Origin: BJ22 sp021298375
GTDB taxonomy: Bacteria > Planctomycetota > Planctomycetia > Pirellulales > Pirellulaceae
Assembly: GCA_046343015.1 (NCBI GenBank)
Contig: JBKDOL010000094.1
Span: forward strand, 75,254 to 139,253
Direction of reading: 5' to 3'
DNA: 64,000 nt
Position numbers and translations under genes: made by a program. Positions 16,721 to 25,165 of the stretch are shown in pieces (positions within the stretch are counted from its first letter, which is position 1; each line of letters opens with the position of its first letter). The notes beneath the pieces are model-generated. The model made no database searches. It had not been told where the DNA came from and was given only the letters and a program-made list of their open reading frames with translations.

Positions 16721-18694
16721 TTAAAACTTCAATCTCCAGATTTCTCGCCAAATCAACCCGACTTCCAGGCCACTGGAACTTTTTAAAACGACCGCATCGG
16801 GGGAGATGGATTGCAGCTGGAACTCCGCGCCGGGACCGAAGGAGAGCTGCTCGCCGTTGCGGAGGCTGACGAAACCCAATTTCGGGTTGCTGGCCGGCGG
16901 CGGAGCGAACCAGATAGAGGGGACTTGAGCCTCCTTCGGGTCGACCCAATCCAACCGGTTAAACTGCGGCGCCGGGTTTTCGTCGGGGACTTCGCCTCGG
17001 CTGGTTTGCGGCAGCCGAACGGGCTGGAGCAGCGTTTGTGGATTCCCCTCGGCCCAGGAGTAGCCGGTGGCTGAGAGTTTCAATTGATCGCAGACAATCC
17101 GGCAGGTTGGAAAAACCAAGGTCCTCTTTCCGGAACCGAGGTCGTCGCCGAGTGGATAGCGCAGAAAATCGCGGTGACTCCACAGCGCGACGATCCGGGC
17201 GGCATCCATTGGCTGGTTGTCGAGCCGATTGACGGTGAACTCATCACCCACCTGAACCTCAATTACACTCCGGTCGCCCAGCAGAGCAAACCAGCGATTG
17301 GACTTCGGGTCGGGCTCGGCCGGAGCGGATTTCGCAAACACCATGGACTCGATTTCGGCAGAATTCAAGTCAAGCGACAGTCCCAAGTCGGGGTGGCTGA
17401 ACTTGCAGCTGCCGTCCGCTCCGAAATTCAGGCTTCCGCCGACAATCAAATCGCCCGACCGCAGCGTGGTCAGCATCTGCTCGCCGGCGTGGGCTGGCGT
17501 GATTCTCTCGGGAGTGGAAATCTTCAATCCATCGATCAGGTAGGTCTCATCGACTTTGCGCTGGACTTGCAGGAGGTAGGGGTTGGAGAGGACGCGGACG
17601 AGAGCAATCGGTTCGGGTGCCTGGAGACCAAAGTAGGCAAACTTCGGTTCGTTGGCTTCGACCTGAGCGAGCAGTTGTCCGTCGCTGTTGAAGGCCTGCA
17701 GGATAATGTCGCGCGGAAAATCGATGGTGCTGGCGACGAGGCCGAGCTGTCGAATGCCGCTGGCCAGTCCGGGGAGGCCGGGTTGGCAAAATTCCATCCG
17801 CGTGACGCCTCGAAAAATGGAGACGGTTTCCGGATTGCGGCGGTCGAAGACGCAGACCCCGCGAACGCCGACGCCGAACTTCTCGGATTCCAAGGGGATC
17901 GTGCGAATCCCGATATTGCCCGGGATCTCACTGGAGAAACGGACACCTTGAAAGGTGTATTGTTCGTTCACGTTGGTTGCATTCTCGCGGTCCTGACCGA
18001 CAAAGTCCCGATCGAAATCGAGCTCGAGCAAGCCTTGAGGCGCGGCATCCCAGGCGACGAGTTGGCTGGTGGTCGCATTCGCGGCGGTGGCCGGAGGTGT
18101 CGTGGCGACAAAGCTCAAGGCATTGACTTGGTCGCGGGTGAAGTTGAGCGTTTGGCCCCGGAACCGCACCGAGAGTTGGAACTCTCCCGCATCACCGCGG
18201 AGGATCTGTCCGTTGGTCAGCTTGATCCAGTCAAACTGATCGGGATTGACTGGCTTGGGAGTGCGACCGGAAAGGATACGACGGGCGCGGACAGCGACTT
18301 CGGCCGAGGGATTGTTGGTCGCGGTCGTCAGGAGGGCGGCGACTTGATCGCTGGGCAGCTGTTTCAGTTCGGTTTCGGCAGCTTCGCGTCGACGGTAGTC
18401 GGGGTCGCCGAGCTGTTCGACAAGTTCCTTGATTGTATTGACCAGTCGCGTGCGGGCCTGCGGCGCGGTCAGGAGTAACTCGATCTCGCTGACAGGAATC
18501 TGCCGAAACTCAGCGGCTGCGCCCGGCACCAGATCGCGCCAGTTCAATTCCGCAGTCAGGACCTCGACCTGAATTGCCGAGCCATTGGTGAAGCCGAGCT
18601 TGGCTGGACGGGTCTCTTGGGCTGCTGCCGGAAAAACAGGGAGCAGTAGCAGGATGAGCGTGCGCGACACTTGTCGGATGAGTTGAGGAAGCAT
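16721..18694 (-). CDS. Exported protein of unknown function with HEAT-like and jelly-roll-like parts (657 aa)
   Basis: The frame opens at 18889, but ATG at 18694 gives a clean signal peptide (MLPQLIRQVSRTLILLLLPVFPAAAQ), so I start there. After an SH3-like strand region, residues about 85-140 carry a HEAT-like helical pair (DYRRREAAETELKQLP, then AEVAVRARRIL), common next to regulatory domains in planctomycetes. A central region (about 220-380) ends in SDGQLLAQVEAN and resembles the jelly-roll domains of surface proteins where a colour or carbohydrate ligand is bound. The C-terminal half has repeating strands such as LRSGDLIVGGSLNF and LLGDRSVIEVQVGD. No enzyme motif was recognised. It is downstream of the phosphonate dehydrogenase gene on the same strand (121-base gap), but nothing suggests a shared role. 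Confidence 0.75.
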   Translation of the reverse strand: MLPQLIRQVSRTLILLLLPVFPAAAQETRPAKLGFTNGSAIQVEVLTAELNWRDLVPGAAAEFRQIPVSEIELLLTAPQARTRLVNTIKELVEQLGDPDYRRREAAETELKQLPSDQVAALLTTATNNPSAEVAVRARRILSGRTPKPVNPDQFDWIKLTNGQILRGDAGEFQLSVRFRGQTLNFTRDQVNALSFVATTPPATAANATTSQLVAWDAAPQGLLELDFDRDFVGQDRENATNVNEQYTFQGVRFSSEIPGNIGIRTIPLESEKFGVGVRGVCVFDRRNPETVSIFRGVTRMEFCQPGLPGLASGIRQLGLVASTIDFPRDIILQAFNSDGQLLAQVEANEPKFAYFGLQAPEPIALVRVLSNPYLLQVQRKVDETYLIDGLKISTPERITPAHAGEQMLTTLRSGDLIVGGSLNFGADGSCKFSHPDLGLSLDLNSAEIESMVFAKSAPAEPDPKSNRWFALLGDRSVIEVQVGDEFTVNRLDNQPMDAARIVALWSHRDFLRYPLGDDLGSGKRTLVFPTCRIVCDQLKLSATGYSWAEGNPQTLLQPVRLPQTSRGEVPDENPAPQFNRLDWVDPKEAQVPSIWFAPPPASNPKLGFVSLRNGEQLSFGPGAEFQLQSISPDAVVLKSSSGLEVGLIWREIWRLKF

Positions 18695-18815
18695 GGGAAT
18701 TCCATGTGCTGAGGGGGTTTTTCGCCAGTCTAGCCGAAAAAGGGTGATTTGGCCCACCACTCTTGGCGGAAAGCCAAAGTTCTGCGAACACCTGCAGCGA
18801 GGCTTCAGCAAAGCT

Positions 18816-19898
18816 TCAGGAGCGGGACCGGACACCGATTCGAATCGCAGAATTTGACCCCAAACGTTCAATCCAATCGGGGAGTTCACCCAGCGAGATC
18901 CAGTCCCCGACTAAAGACGCAAAAGGAAAATGCCCGTGGTGGGCTTCCAGAAACTCAATCGCCTTGACCAGGTGGCGTGGAGAATAATTGTGCTGGCCTT
19001 GAATGGTGAGGTTTCGCCGGACCAATTGTTCCAAAACAAGAGGCGTTGGAGGGACGGGATAGACGGCACCGAGTTCAATCAAGCGGCCGCCCTGCCGCAG
19101 GGCGCTTAGCGCTGAGCAAAACGCTTCTGTTTGGGCCGAGGTTTCCCAAGCGACGTCAAAGCCATGCCCGCCGTTCGCCGACCGTTGCCACTCCACCAAC
19201 TCATCGGGATGAACGCCGGTCGAAGCGCCGAACTCCAGTGAGCGAGCTGCTCGCGCGGGGTTGGGGTCGAGGCAGACAATTTGGTTGGCCCCGGCCACGC
19301 GGGCCATGGCCGCGAGGGTCAGTCCCAGCAATCCCGCCCCGCAGATCAGCAGATCGAGGCCCGCTAACTGGCCTGCCAGTTCAATGGCAGCGGCGGCGGT
19401 AGCGGTACCACATCCAGCCGGGCAGGCGGATTCGAGGGGAAGCTCATCCGGAAGCTTGATGATTTGGGTTTCAGGCAAAAGCAGGCAGTGTTCTGCGAAT
19501 CCACCGAGCAGTTCCCGATCGGGTCGAAAGCGGCTGTGCCCGTACTTGGTTGCGTGGAGGCATTTCTGGGTCAGTCCCAGATGGCAATAAAAACAGTTGC
19601 CGCAATGGACAATCACCGCCCAGCCAACTCGGTCGCCGACCCTTAACGGTTGGTGCCGGAGATCAAATCGAGTGGTGTTGGGGCCGAGCTCGACGATTCG
19701 CCCGACGATCTCATGACCCAGAATCGAGGGGACCGGAGTCTGCCGCCTGCCGCTGATGCTGTGCAGATCGCTGGGACAAATCGTACAGCCGAGCACCTCG
19801 ACCAGGAGCTCGCCGGTTTGCAGTTGTGGAAGCGGGATCTCCCACAATTCCAGCTGGTTGGCTTCGCCGCTAAAAACAGCAGCCGTGGAGGTACTCAA
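18816..19898 (-). CDS. Zinc-dependent alcohol dehydrogenase of phosphonate-catabolism type (TIGR03366-like)
   Basis: A 360-residue medium-chain dehydrogenase. The structural zinc cluster CGNCFYCHLGLTQKC has the standard CxxCxxCx7C spacing, the catalytic zinc region shows CTICPSDLH and GHEIVG, and the nucleotide-binding turn is GAGLLGL. Within the family it fits the branch found beside phosphonate genes. It presumably oxidises or reduces an alcohol or aldehyde intermediate of phosphonate breakdown. The start is TTG at 19898; its last two bases overlap the stop of the transporter gene (TTGA), so translation is probably coupled. It forms the second gene of the minus-strand arm of the phosphonate island. 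Confidence 0.85.
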   Translation of the reverse strand: MSTSTAAVFSGEANQLELWEIPLPQLQTGELLVEVLGCTICPSDLHSISGRRQTPVPSILGHEIVGRIVELGPNTTRFDLRHQPLRVGDRVGWAVIVHCGNCFYCHLGLTQKCLHATKYGHSRFRPDRELLGGFAEHCLLLPETQIIKLPDELPLESACPAGCGTATAAAAIELAGQLAGLDLLICGAGLLGLTLAAMARVAGANQIVCLDPNPARAARSLEFGASTGVHPDELVEWQRSANGGHGFDVAWETSAQTEAFCSALSALRQGGRLIELGAVYPVPPTPLVLEQLVRRNLTIQGQHNYSPRHLVKAIEFLEAHHGHFPFASLVGDWISLGELPDWIERLGSNSAIRIGVRSRS

Positions 19899-21235
19899 GG
19901 TTGTTCAGGCTCCGGAGAAGGATGAGCTGTTCCCGCTGGTGTCTGTTCAGGGATAGGTTGAACGTTGGAAAAGTAGGCGGCGGTCCCCAGCAGGCACATG
20001 GTCGAAACGACAACGGTGGCCCAGCTCGCGAAGATCAGCAGCTGCAGGAAGTCAGCCGAAAAGTTGCCGAAATTCTTGACCAGCATGATCGCAACGTAAC
20101 CGAGATATCCACAGGAGTCGACTACATACATCAGAAACCCGATGTTGGCCCGTTCGCGAGTCAGGGCGACCAAGCGCTCGAAAATGGAAGTGTGAAAGGC
20201 AACGTAAGGCAGATAGAGCCCCAGCCCAATCAGGGTCATGAATGAATATCCCCCCAGCAGGCCCCTTTGATGTCCCAGCAGGGCGAATGCGAGCAGCCCG
20301 AAGCCGAGGCCGCATGTCAGCAGCGCCGCGTAAAACGCCAAGCGGTTGTTGCCGATCAGCACGTTGCCCCCGTTTATCAGCAACACACCCAGGGCGACCC
20401 ACAATTCGGTTTGGGTGAAAACCGAAGAGTCGGCAATTCCTCCCAGTTGTTTCCAGATTTCCGGCTGAAAGTCGGCTCGCAAACTGCGAAGAATGGTCAC
20501 CAGCAGATAAATGACCACCAGCATCGAAATGCCCGGGGCATAACGGACAAGGAACGAGCGGCGGTCGGAATGACTCATGGCGTAGCGGGGACTGCGGGCG
20601 GCCTGGTCCTGTGAGCTGGGCGCGGGGATTCGGGTCAGCATCCAGACGAAACCGGCCAGCGGCAACAGAAAGATGCCCCCAGCCGCCGCGGGCATCCACT
20701 CCTCGGAGACACCTCGTCCGAGCAGCCAGGTCCCGACCGATTTGGTGACACCATCCGCCACAATAAAACTGGCGCACAGCCCGGCGACCAGCAACTCAGT
20801 CAACTTGCGACCTTCGAGAAAGCCCATCACCAGTCCGAAGACCATCCCCAAGGGGAGTCCATTGAGGAACAGGCAGATCAGATTCCAGGGACGTGGCGTC
20901 AGACCGAACAGCACCAGGGCGATCAGGGCTGAGCCCACCAGCCAGACGATGCCACGAGCGCGGCGCTCCGGTGACATCTCGGCGATCACGCGCACGCCGA
21001 TGAACTTGGACAAGGTGTAACCGAGGACCTGCGAAGTGACCAGCAAAATCTTGTACTCGACACCCCAGTACGGCGTACCGCTGAAGCCTGCGGCCGTGAA
21101 TGGCTTGCGAAAGGCATACATGCAGAAGTAGCAGCCGAAGGCAGCCGTGATCGCCCAGGCGGCGATTGCCCAGCCATGACCGGTTTCCGCCGATCGGTCG
21201 GTGGTTTGCGGTTTGAAATTGCTCGAGGTTGTCAT
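19895..21235 (-). CDS. MFS-type transporter, DUF5690 family
   Basis: The 446-residue integral membrane protein has about twelve hydrophobic segments, beginning with AIAAWAITAAFGCYFCMYAF and the KPFTAAGFSG loop typical of DUF5690, a branch near the organophosphate:phosphate antiporters. Conserved features include SKFIGVRVIAEM after the second segment and SPERRARGI in the cytoplasmic loop. It most likely imports a phosphonate, given that it heads the minus-strand arm with the alcohol dehydrogenase and faces a phosphonatase gene pair. The divergent spacer at 21236-21605 should carry its promoter. Substrate assignment is from context only. Confidence 0.82.
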   Translation of the reverse strand: MTTSSNFKPQTTDRSAETGHGWAIAAWAITAAFGCYFCMYAFRKPFTAAGFSGTPYWGVEYKILLVTSQVLGYTLSKFIGVRVIAEMSPERRARGIVWLVGSALIALVLFGLTPRPWNLICLFLNGLPLGMVFGLVMGFLEGRKLTELLVAGLCASFIVADGVTKSVGTWLLGRGVSEEWMPAAAGGIFLLPLAGFVWMLTRIPAPSSQDQAARSPRYAMSHSDRRSFLVRYAPGISMLVVIYLLVTILRSLRADFQPEIWKQLGGIADSSVFTQTELWVALGVLLINGGNVLIGNNRLAFYAALLTCGLGFGLLAFALLGHQRGLLGGYSFMTLIGLGLYLPYVAFHTSIFERLVALTRERANIGFLMYVVDSCGYLGYVAIMLVKNFGNFSADFLQLLIFASWATVVVSTMCLLGTAAYFSNVQPIPEQTPAGTAHPSPEPEQP

Positions 21236-21328
21236 TGTTTCCAGAAAGCGGCGTGAGCCCGGAATGGAGGCTGCACAGGATGGCGACGTCTCCGCGCGCC
21301 CGAATTTTCATTTGTGACCGGGCGGGCG

Positions 21329-21342
21329 GATTGAAGTCAATC
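21329..21342. promoter_or_regulatory. Inverted repeat GATTGA-AG-TCAATC in the divergent phosphonate spacer
   Basis: A perfect six-base inverted repeat with a two-base centre, 94 bases upstream of the transporter start. It has the size of a dimeric repressor or activator site and lies where both divergent arms could be controlled. No regulator gene is nearby. Confidence 0.3.
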
Positions 21343-21528
21343 AGGTTATCCGCTGCAAAAAAATGCTGCGTTAAGAAATCATCAAGCTGGAGCAGCCTCC
21401 CAGATCGTTCCGTCGCCGAGTTCGAGGGCTGAGTGCCGGTTCCTCAAGCTGGCGGATTGTGAAAAAGCAGTGCATTCAAAGCCTGCTGCCCTGCCCGCGC
21501 GATTCAGCCTTGATTAAAACAGTGTCAG

Positions 21529-21552
21529 CTTGCACGGCAGATCTTGCACGGC
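21529..21552. promoter_or_regulatory. Direct repeat of CTTGCACGGC, 14-bp period
   Basis: Two exact copies of CTTGCACGGC start at 21529 and 21543, 54-78 bases before the FAD oxidase start. Paired direct repeats this close to a start are candidate binding sites for an activator, but could be chance. The rest of the spacer (21236-21605) shows no gene. Confidence 0.22.
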
Positions 21553-21605
21553 TTTGGCAGTGGTAGTGAACTCGGGTGTGTGGTTCAAATACAGGAAGGA
21601 GCCAG

Positions 21606-22742
21606 ATGACGCAGCGGTTGGCGGTAATTGGAGCCGGGGTCTTTGGCTTGGCTCACGCTTGGGCCGGTTTACGGGCCGGTTACCAGATTGATTGGATTGA
21701 ACGCGACCAGCAGGCTCAAGGGGCTTCGATTCGAAATTTTGGGATGATCTGGCCAATTGGCCAACCGTTGGGTGAACCGACCGCTCTGGCGCTTCGCAGT
21801 CGGGAACTCTGGCAGGAAGTCTCCCGGTCAGCCCGCTTTTGGCTCAACCCCTGCGGTAGCCTGCATCTGGCACACCACGCAGATGAATTGGCTGTGCTTG
21901 AGGAATATGCCAGCGAGTGTGCGCGGCAGGGGCTGCCCCGTCGGATGTTGACTGGGCCTGAGACCAAGCGGCTCTCGCCGGCGGCAAACCCGGCTGGGCT
22001 TCAGGGTGGGCTGTTCAGTGAAACCGAGTTGGCGGTCGACCCGCCGGCAGCGATCCGGCAATTGGGGTACTGGCTGCGCGAACAACCGCGAGTTCGAGCC
22101 CACTTTGGAGCAACGGCGGTTGGCATCGAAACGCGTGGAGGTGGCGGGCTGCGAGTCAGCTTGGCCAATGGTTCCCGACTGGAAGTCGACCGGGCGATTG
22201 TTTGCAGCGGTGCCGATATACAAACCCTGTTTCCCGAGCAGTTGGCTCAATCCGGCATTCGGTTGTGCAAACTCCAGATGCTGAAGACGGTGGCCCAGCC
22301 AGCAGGCTGGCGGTTGGGGCCGCATCTGGCCAGCGGCTTGACGTTGCGTCATTATCGGGCTTTTGAATTCTGTCCAGCTCTTGAGCAAGTCAAAGCGCGC
22401 TTCGCGGCGACGGCCCCCGAGCTGGACCACTATGGAATTCATGTGATGGGATCACAGAACGAGGCGGGCGAGGTTATTCTCGGCGATTCTCATGAATACG
22501 ATGCCGAGATTTCTCCGTTTGACAAACAGGAAATCAACGCCTTGATTCTGCGCGAATTGGCCAAGGTGATGCAGTTGCCGACATGGGAGTTGGCCGCGAC
22601 CTGGCAGGGAATCTACGCGAAATACCCGGCGGGCCTGTTTTGGGAGCACGAACCGCTGCCGGGAGTAAAGCTCCGAACAGGATTGGGTGGCAATGGAATG
22701 ACCCTTTCACTGGGGATCGCGGAACAGTTTTTTCGGAATTGA
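21606..22742 (+). CDS. FAD-dependent oxidoreductase, phosphonate-associated (TIGR03364-like)
   Basis: A 378-residue DAO-type flavoprotein. The dinucleotide-binding motif VIGAGVFGLAHAW lies at the N-terminus, followed by ERDQQAQGASIRNFGMIWP, the characteristic region of this branch, and a late GLGGNGMTLS that closes the FAD site. Such enzymes recur next to phnX; members have been reported to oxidise 2-aminoethylphosphonate or its N-methyl derivative to phosphonoacetaldehyde (my recollection). That fits here, since phnX follows 24 bases downstream and no aminotransferase gene phnW is present. The ATG at 21606 follows AGGAAGGA at 21593-21600, better than the frame opening at 21576. Cytoplasmic. 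Confidence 0.87.
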   Translation: MTQRLAVIGAGVFGLAHAWAGLRAGYQIDWIERDQQAQGASIRNFGMIWPIGQPLGEPTALALRSRELWQEVSRSARFWLNPCGSLHLAHHADELAVLEEYASECARQGLPRRMLTGPETKRLSPAANPAGLQGGLFSETELAVDPPAAIRQLGYWLREQPRVRAHFGATAVGIETRGGGGLRVSLANGSRLEVDRAIVCSGADIQTLFPEQLAQSGIRLCKLQMLKTVAQPAGWRLGPHLASGLTLRHYRAFEFCPALEQVKARFAATAPELDHYGIHVMGSQNEAGEVILGDSHEYDAEISPFDKQEINALILRELAKVMQLPTWELAATWQGIYAKYPAGLFWEHEPLPGVKLRTGLGGNGMTLSLGIAEQFFRN

Positions 22743-22766
22743 GATTTAACCAGGCGAGGCAGGTGC

Positions 22767-23558
22767 ATGAGTCGAGTGAGCGAGCGGTTTGACGCGATCG
22801 TATTTGACTGGGCCGGGACAACGGTGGACTTTGGCAGCCGCGCGCCGCTGGAAGTGTTTCTGGAAGTGTTTCGTCGCCGGGGGGTCGATTTGACGACGGC
22901 TGAGGTGCGGGGGCCGATGGGATTGGCGAAAGATCACCACATTGCCGCGTTGCTCGAATTGCCTCGGGTCCGCGAGGTCTGGCAGGGGCGGCATGGGGGC
23001 AGGCCCACAGCTGCGGATACGGCGGCCATCTACGAGGAGTTCCTGCCGCTGCAAACCGAGATTTTGCGGGACCGAACTGCATTGATTCCGGGAGTCCGCG
23101 AAGCGATCGCCCGTTTGCGCGAACTCGGGCTGAAGATCGGGGCAACGACCGGATACGCCCGGTCGTTGATGAACGTTGTCGAACCTTTGGCTGCGGCAGC
23201 CGGTTACGCTCCGGAAGTAAATGTCTGCGCGGATGAGGTCGAGCACGGCCGGCCCGCTCCCGACATGAATCGGAGAGTCCTCGAACAGTTGGGAGTTGTC
23301 GACCCTCGCCGCGCTATCGCGGTCGATGACACCCCGCTCGGGATTGAGGCCGGAAAGGCAATCGGGATGCTCACCATCGCCGTGACGATGACTGGCAATT
23401 CTCTCGGACTGGATGCGGCTGAAGTTGCCGCTCTGCCGCCAGCAGAACTGGCGCGCAAGCTCGGGGTGATTGCCGAAGAGTTTCGCGCAGCGGGCGCTGA
23501 TCACTCGGTTCGATCCGTCGCCGAGATCCCGGCGCTGCTGGAAAAGTTGACTGCCTGA
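22767..23558 (+). CDS. phnX: Phosphonoacetaldehyde hydrolase (phosphonatase)
   Basis: A 263-residue HAD-superfamily enzyme that cleaves the C-P bond of phosphonoacetaldehyde to acetaldehyde and phosphate. All signature residues are present: nucleophile Asp14 and Ala16 in DWAGTTVD, the Schiff-base Lys55 in GPMGLAKDHH, a Thr in the ATTGYAR loop, and Asp residues in VDDTPLGIEAG. Numbering is offset by two from the studied Bacillus enzyme. This is therefore a true PhnX and not a general HAD phosphatase. It forms an operon with the FAD oxidase, which would supply its substrate. The gene is convergent with the vWA gene 37 bases away. Confidence 0.93.
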   Translation: MSRVSERFDAIVFDWAGTTVDFGSRAPLEVFLEVFRRRGVDLTTAEVRGPMGLAKDHHIAALLELPRVREVWQGRHGGRPTAADTAAIYEEFLPLQTEILRDRTALIPGVREAIARLRELGLKIGATTGYARSLMNVVEPLAAAAGYAPEVNVCADEVEHGRPAPDMNRRVLEQLGVVDPRRAIAVDDTPLGIEAGKAIGMLTIAVTMTGNSLGLDAAEVAALPPAELARKLGVIAEEFRAAGADHSVRSVAEIPALLEKLTA

Positions 23559-23595
23559 ACTGGTGGAATCGCTTTCGAAACGTGAACGGGAGAAG

Positions 23596-24633
23596 TTACC
23601 GTTTCTGGTCCCGCAGCTGGTTGACGTCGACGTAGCGGTAGGTGCCGCCCGTCTTGGCGGCCAGCTTCCGCATGAAAGAGCCGGGCGGCTCATTACTGGT
23701 CAGGCCGAACTGGATGCAGTGGATGGCAGCCCGGCCTTTGCTCACTCGGGCGATCGCCTGAATCTGGCCGTCGTTCAATTCCGGTGTGTCGCCGTCCGTC
23801 AGCAGGATGATCGTGTCCGGGTCCAGGTCGAGTGCCATATACAGTCCCGCCTCATGATCGGTGCTGCCGAAGGGAACGAGGCGCTGAAGGAATTCGTTGA
23901 CCTCGGATTTGTGCTCTTCGCTGGCCCGGAGCAGTTTGCGTTCCTTGAGGGTGACGGTTTGCTGGTGGTAGGCCACGATCTGAAACTCGTTCTCGGGAGC
24001 GAGTGGAGCGAGGGCCTGAAACAGTTCGACCTGAGCGGTAGAGAGCACATCCAGGCCGCCTGTGCCCATGCTCTTCGATCGGTCGAGTACAAACACGAAC
24101 TTTCGGCCTTTCAATGGTCCGGAACCAAAAAGGGAAGTTGTCGCCAGTGGAGCGGGCGGAGGACGATTGGCCAGCTCGCGTTGCTCCGCGGCAATTGCCT
24201 CCAGCGTTGCGGAGGAGAGTTCGCTGCTCGGTTGCTCGCCCCTCACACCAGAGGTCATCTCCGAGGCGCTCGCGATCAGTGTGGCCGGCCCCGGAGCTGG
24301 CAACGGGGCGGGCTCGATCTTCGCGGGTGCCGGTGGCAGCGGAACCGGTTCGCTCGGCAGCACTTGACTGGGGGCAGCCGCATCGGCTGGGCTTGGAGCG
24401 GGAGGCCGTTCAAGGTAAGTCGTCTCGCGCTCACTGTCGTCACTCGACTCCGTCAGAACGAGCGCGACGCGACGGGGGCCCTCTTCCAAAGTCTGACCAG
24501 GCGCGGCCAGGCGAAACAGCCAGGCGAACAGGAGCAGCAAGCCGAGGTGAACGGCGCCGCTCAGAGCCGCGGCCTGCCACGGCCGCTGGGCGACAGACCC
24601 GACCACGGGCGTCTGAGATTTCGAATTGGACAT
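23596..24633 (-). CDS. Membrane-anchored von Willebrand factor A protein with TonB-like N-terminus
   Basis: This 345-residue protein begins with a short cytoplasmic part and one membrane segment (LSGAVHLGLLLLFAWLF), like TonB-type anchors. A long Pro/Ala/Glu-rich spacer follows (about 70-165), then a vWA domain. The MIDAS motif DRSKSM (DxSxS form) follows FVFVLD, with the later Thr region at FGSTDHEAG and LLTDGDTPE. Metal-dependent protein contact is the expected role. It is divergent from the MoxR gene, and vWA proteins are frequent partners of MoxR ATPases, so it may belong to the same system. Confidence 0.85.
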   Translation of the reverse strand: MSNSKSQTPVVGSVAQRPWQAAALSGAVHLGLLLLFAWLFRLAAPGQTLEEGPRRVALVLTESSDDSERETTYLERPPAPSPADAAAPSQVLPSEPVPLPPAPAKIEPAPLPAPGPATLIASASEMTSGVRGEQPSSELSSATLEAIAAEQRELANRPPPAPLATTSLFGSGPLKGRKFVFVLDRSKSMGTGGLDVLSTAQVELFQALAPLAPENEFQIVAYHQQTVTLKERKLLRASEEHKSEVNEFLQRLVPFGSTDHEAGLYMALDLDPDTIILLTDGDTPELNDGQIQAIARVSKGRAAIHCIQFGLTSNEPPGSFMRKLAAKTGGTYRYVDVNQLRDQKR

Positions 24634-25165
24634 TTGCTGCTGGTCCTCATGCGGGGCTGCCGTCCCATTGTAGGTTCCCGGGCGTGCAAAAAAGGGGCGA
24701 TGCGTCCCGATGCCTGCTGCAGAGACTGAGAAACTGGCCGGGAGGGCTGCGCGGCGGGAGGCTCAGCCGCGAGCCGCTTTGCAGGAGCATTGCTGAAAGA
24801 GCGATGGGGGGCCCCGCGGGTGCTGGTTGGGAGTTACTCGGACTGTCCTGCCCCAAGTTTTTCCCCGAGGGAACAATTTTGTGCGCGTTTGTCCGCAGAG
24901 AGGCAAAAATAAGCCGAGTTTTTTCCCGGCCTTGCGGTGAGCAGCAGCGACGATCAGGGGCAGCCGCGGAACGGCCCCTTTGGCTGAGTGTCCTGGCCAG
25001 GAGTAGCTTCCACCGTCGGCACGCAGCGGATTTTTGACCTGATTGGTGGCTAAAGGGGCCGCCGTTCGCTTAGAATTGAGTGATTGCGGACGTAGCTACG
25101 ACGCGCTCCAGCAGGCGGTCCGGATGGGCTGCTGGTTTCAGAAACAGAGGAAAGCAGAACGATCC
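24634..25165. promoter_or_regulatory. Divergent control region between vWA and MoxR genes
   Basis: About 530 bases without a supported gene; a plus-strand frame here only continues a shadow of the vWA gene. A TAGAAT box at 25071-25076 would give a leader of about 80 bases for moxR, but its -35 region is weak. The similar sequence CGCTAGAAT precedes the CNNM gene near 61885. Confidence 0.3.

Noticed and set aside
17084..18478. 464-codon plus-strand frame opposite the exported 657-residue protein
   Set aside because: Minus strand has a signal peptide and consistent domain pattern; the plus frame has none.
23563..24729. 388-codon plus-strand frame opposite the vWA gene
   Set aside because: The MIDAS motif and membrane anchor are on the minus strand.
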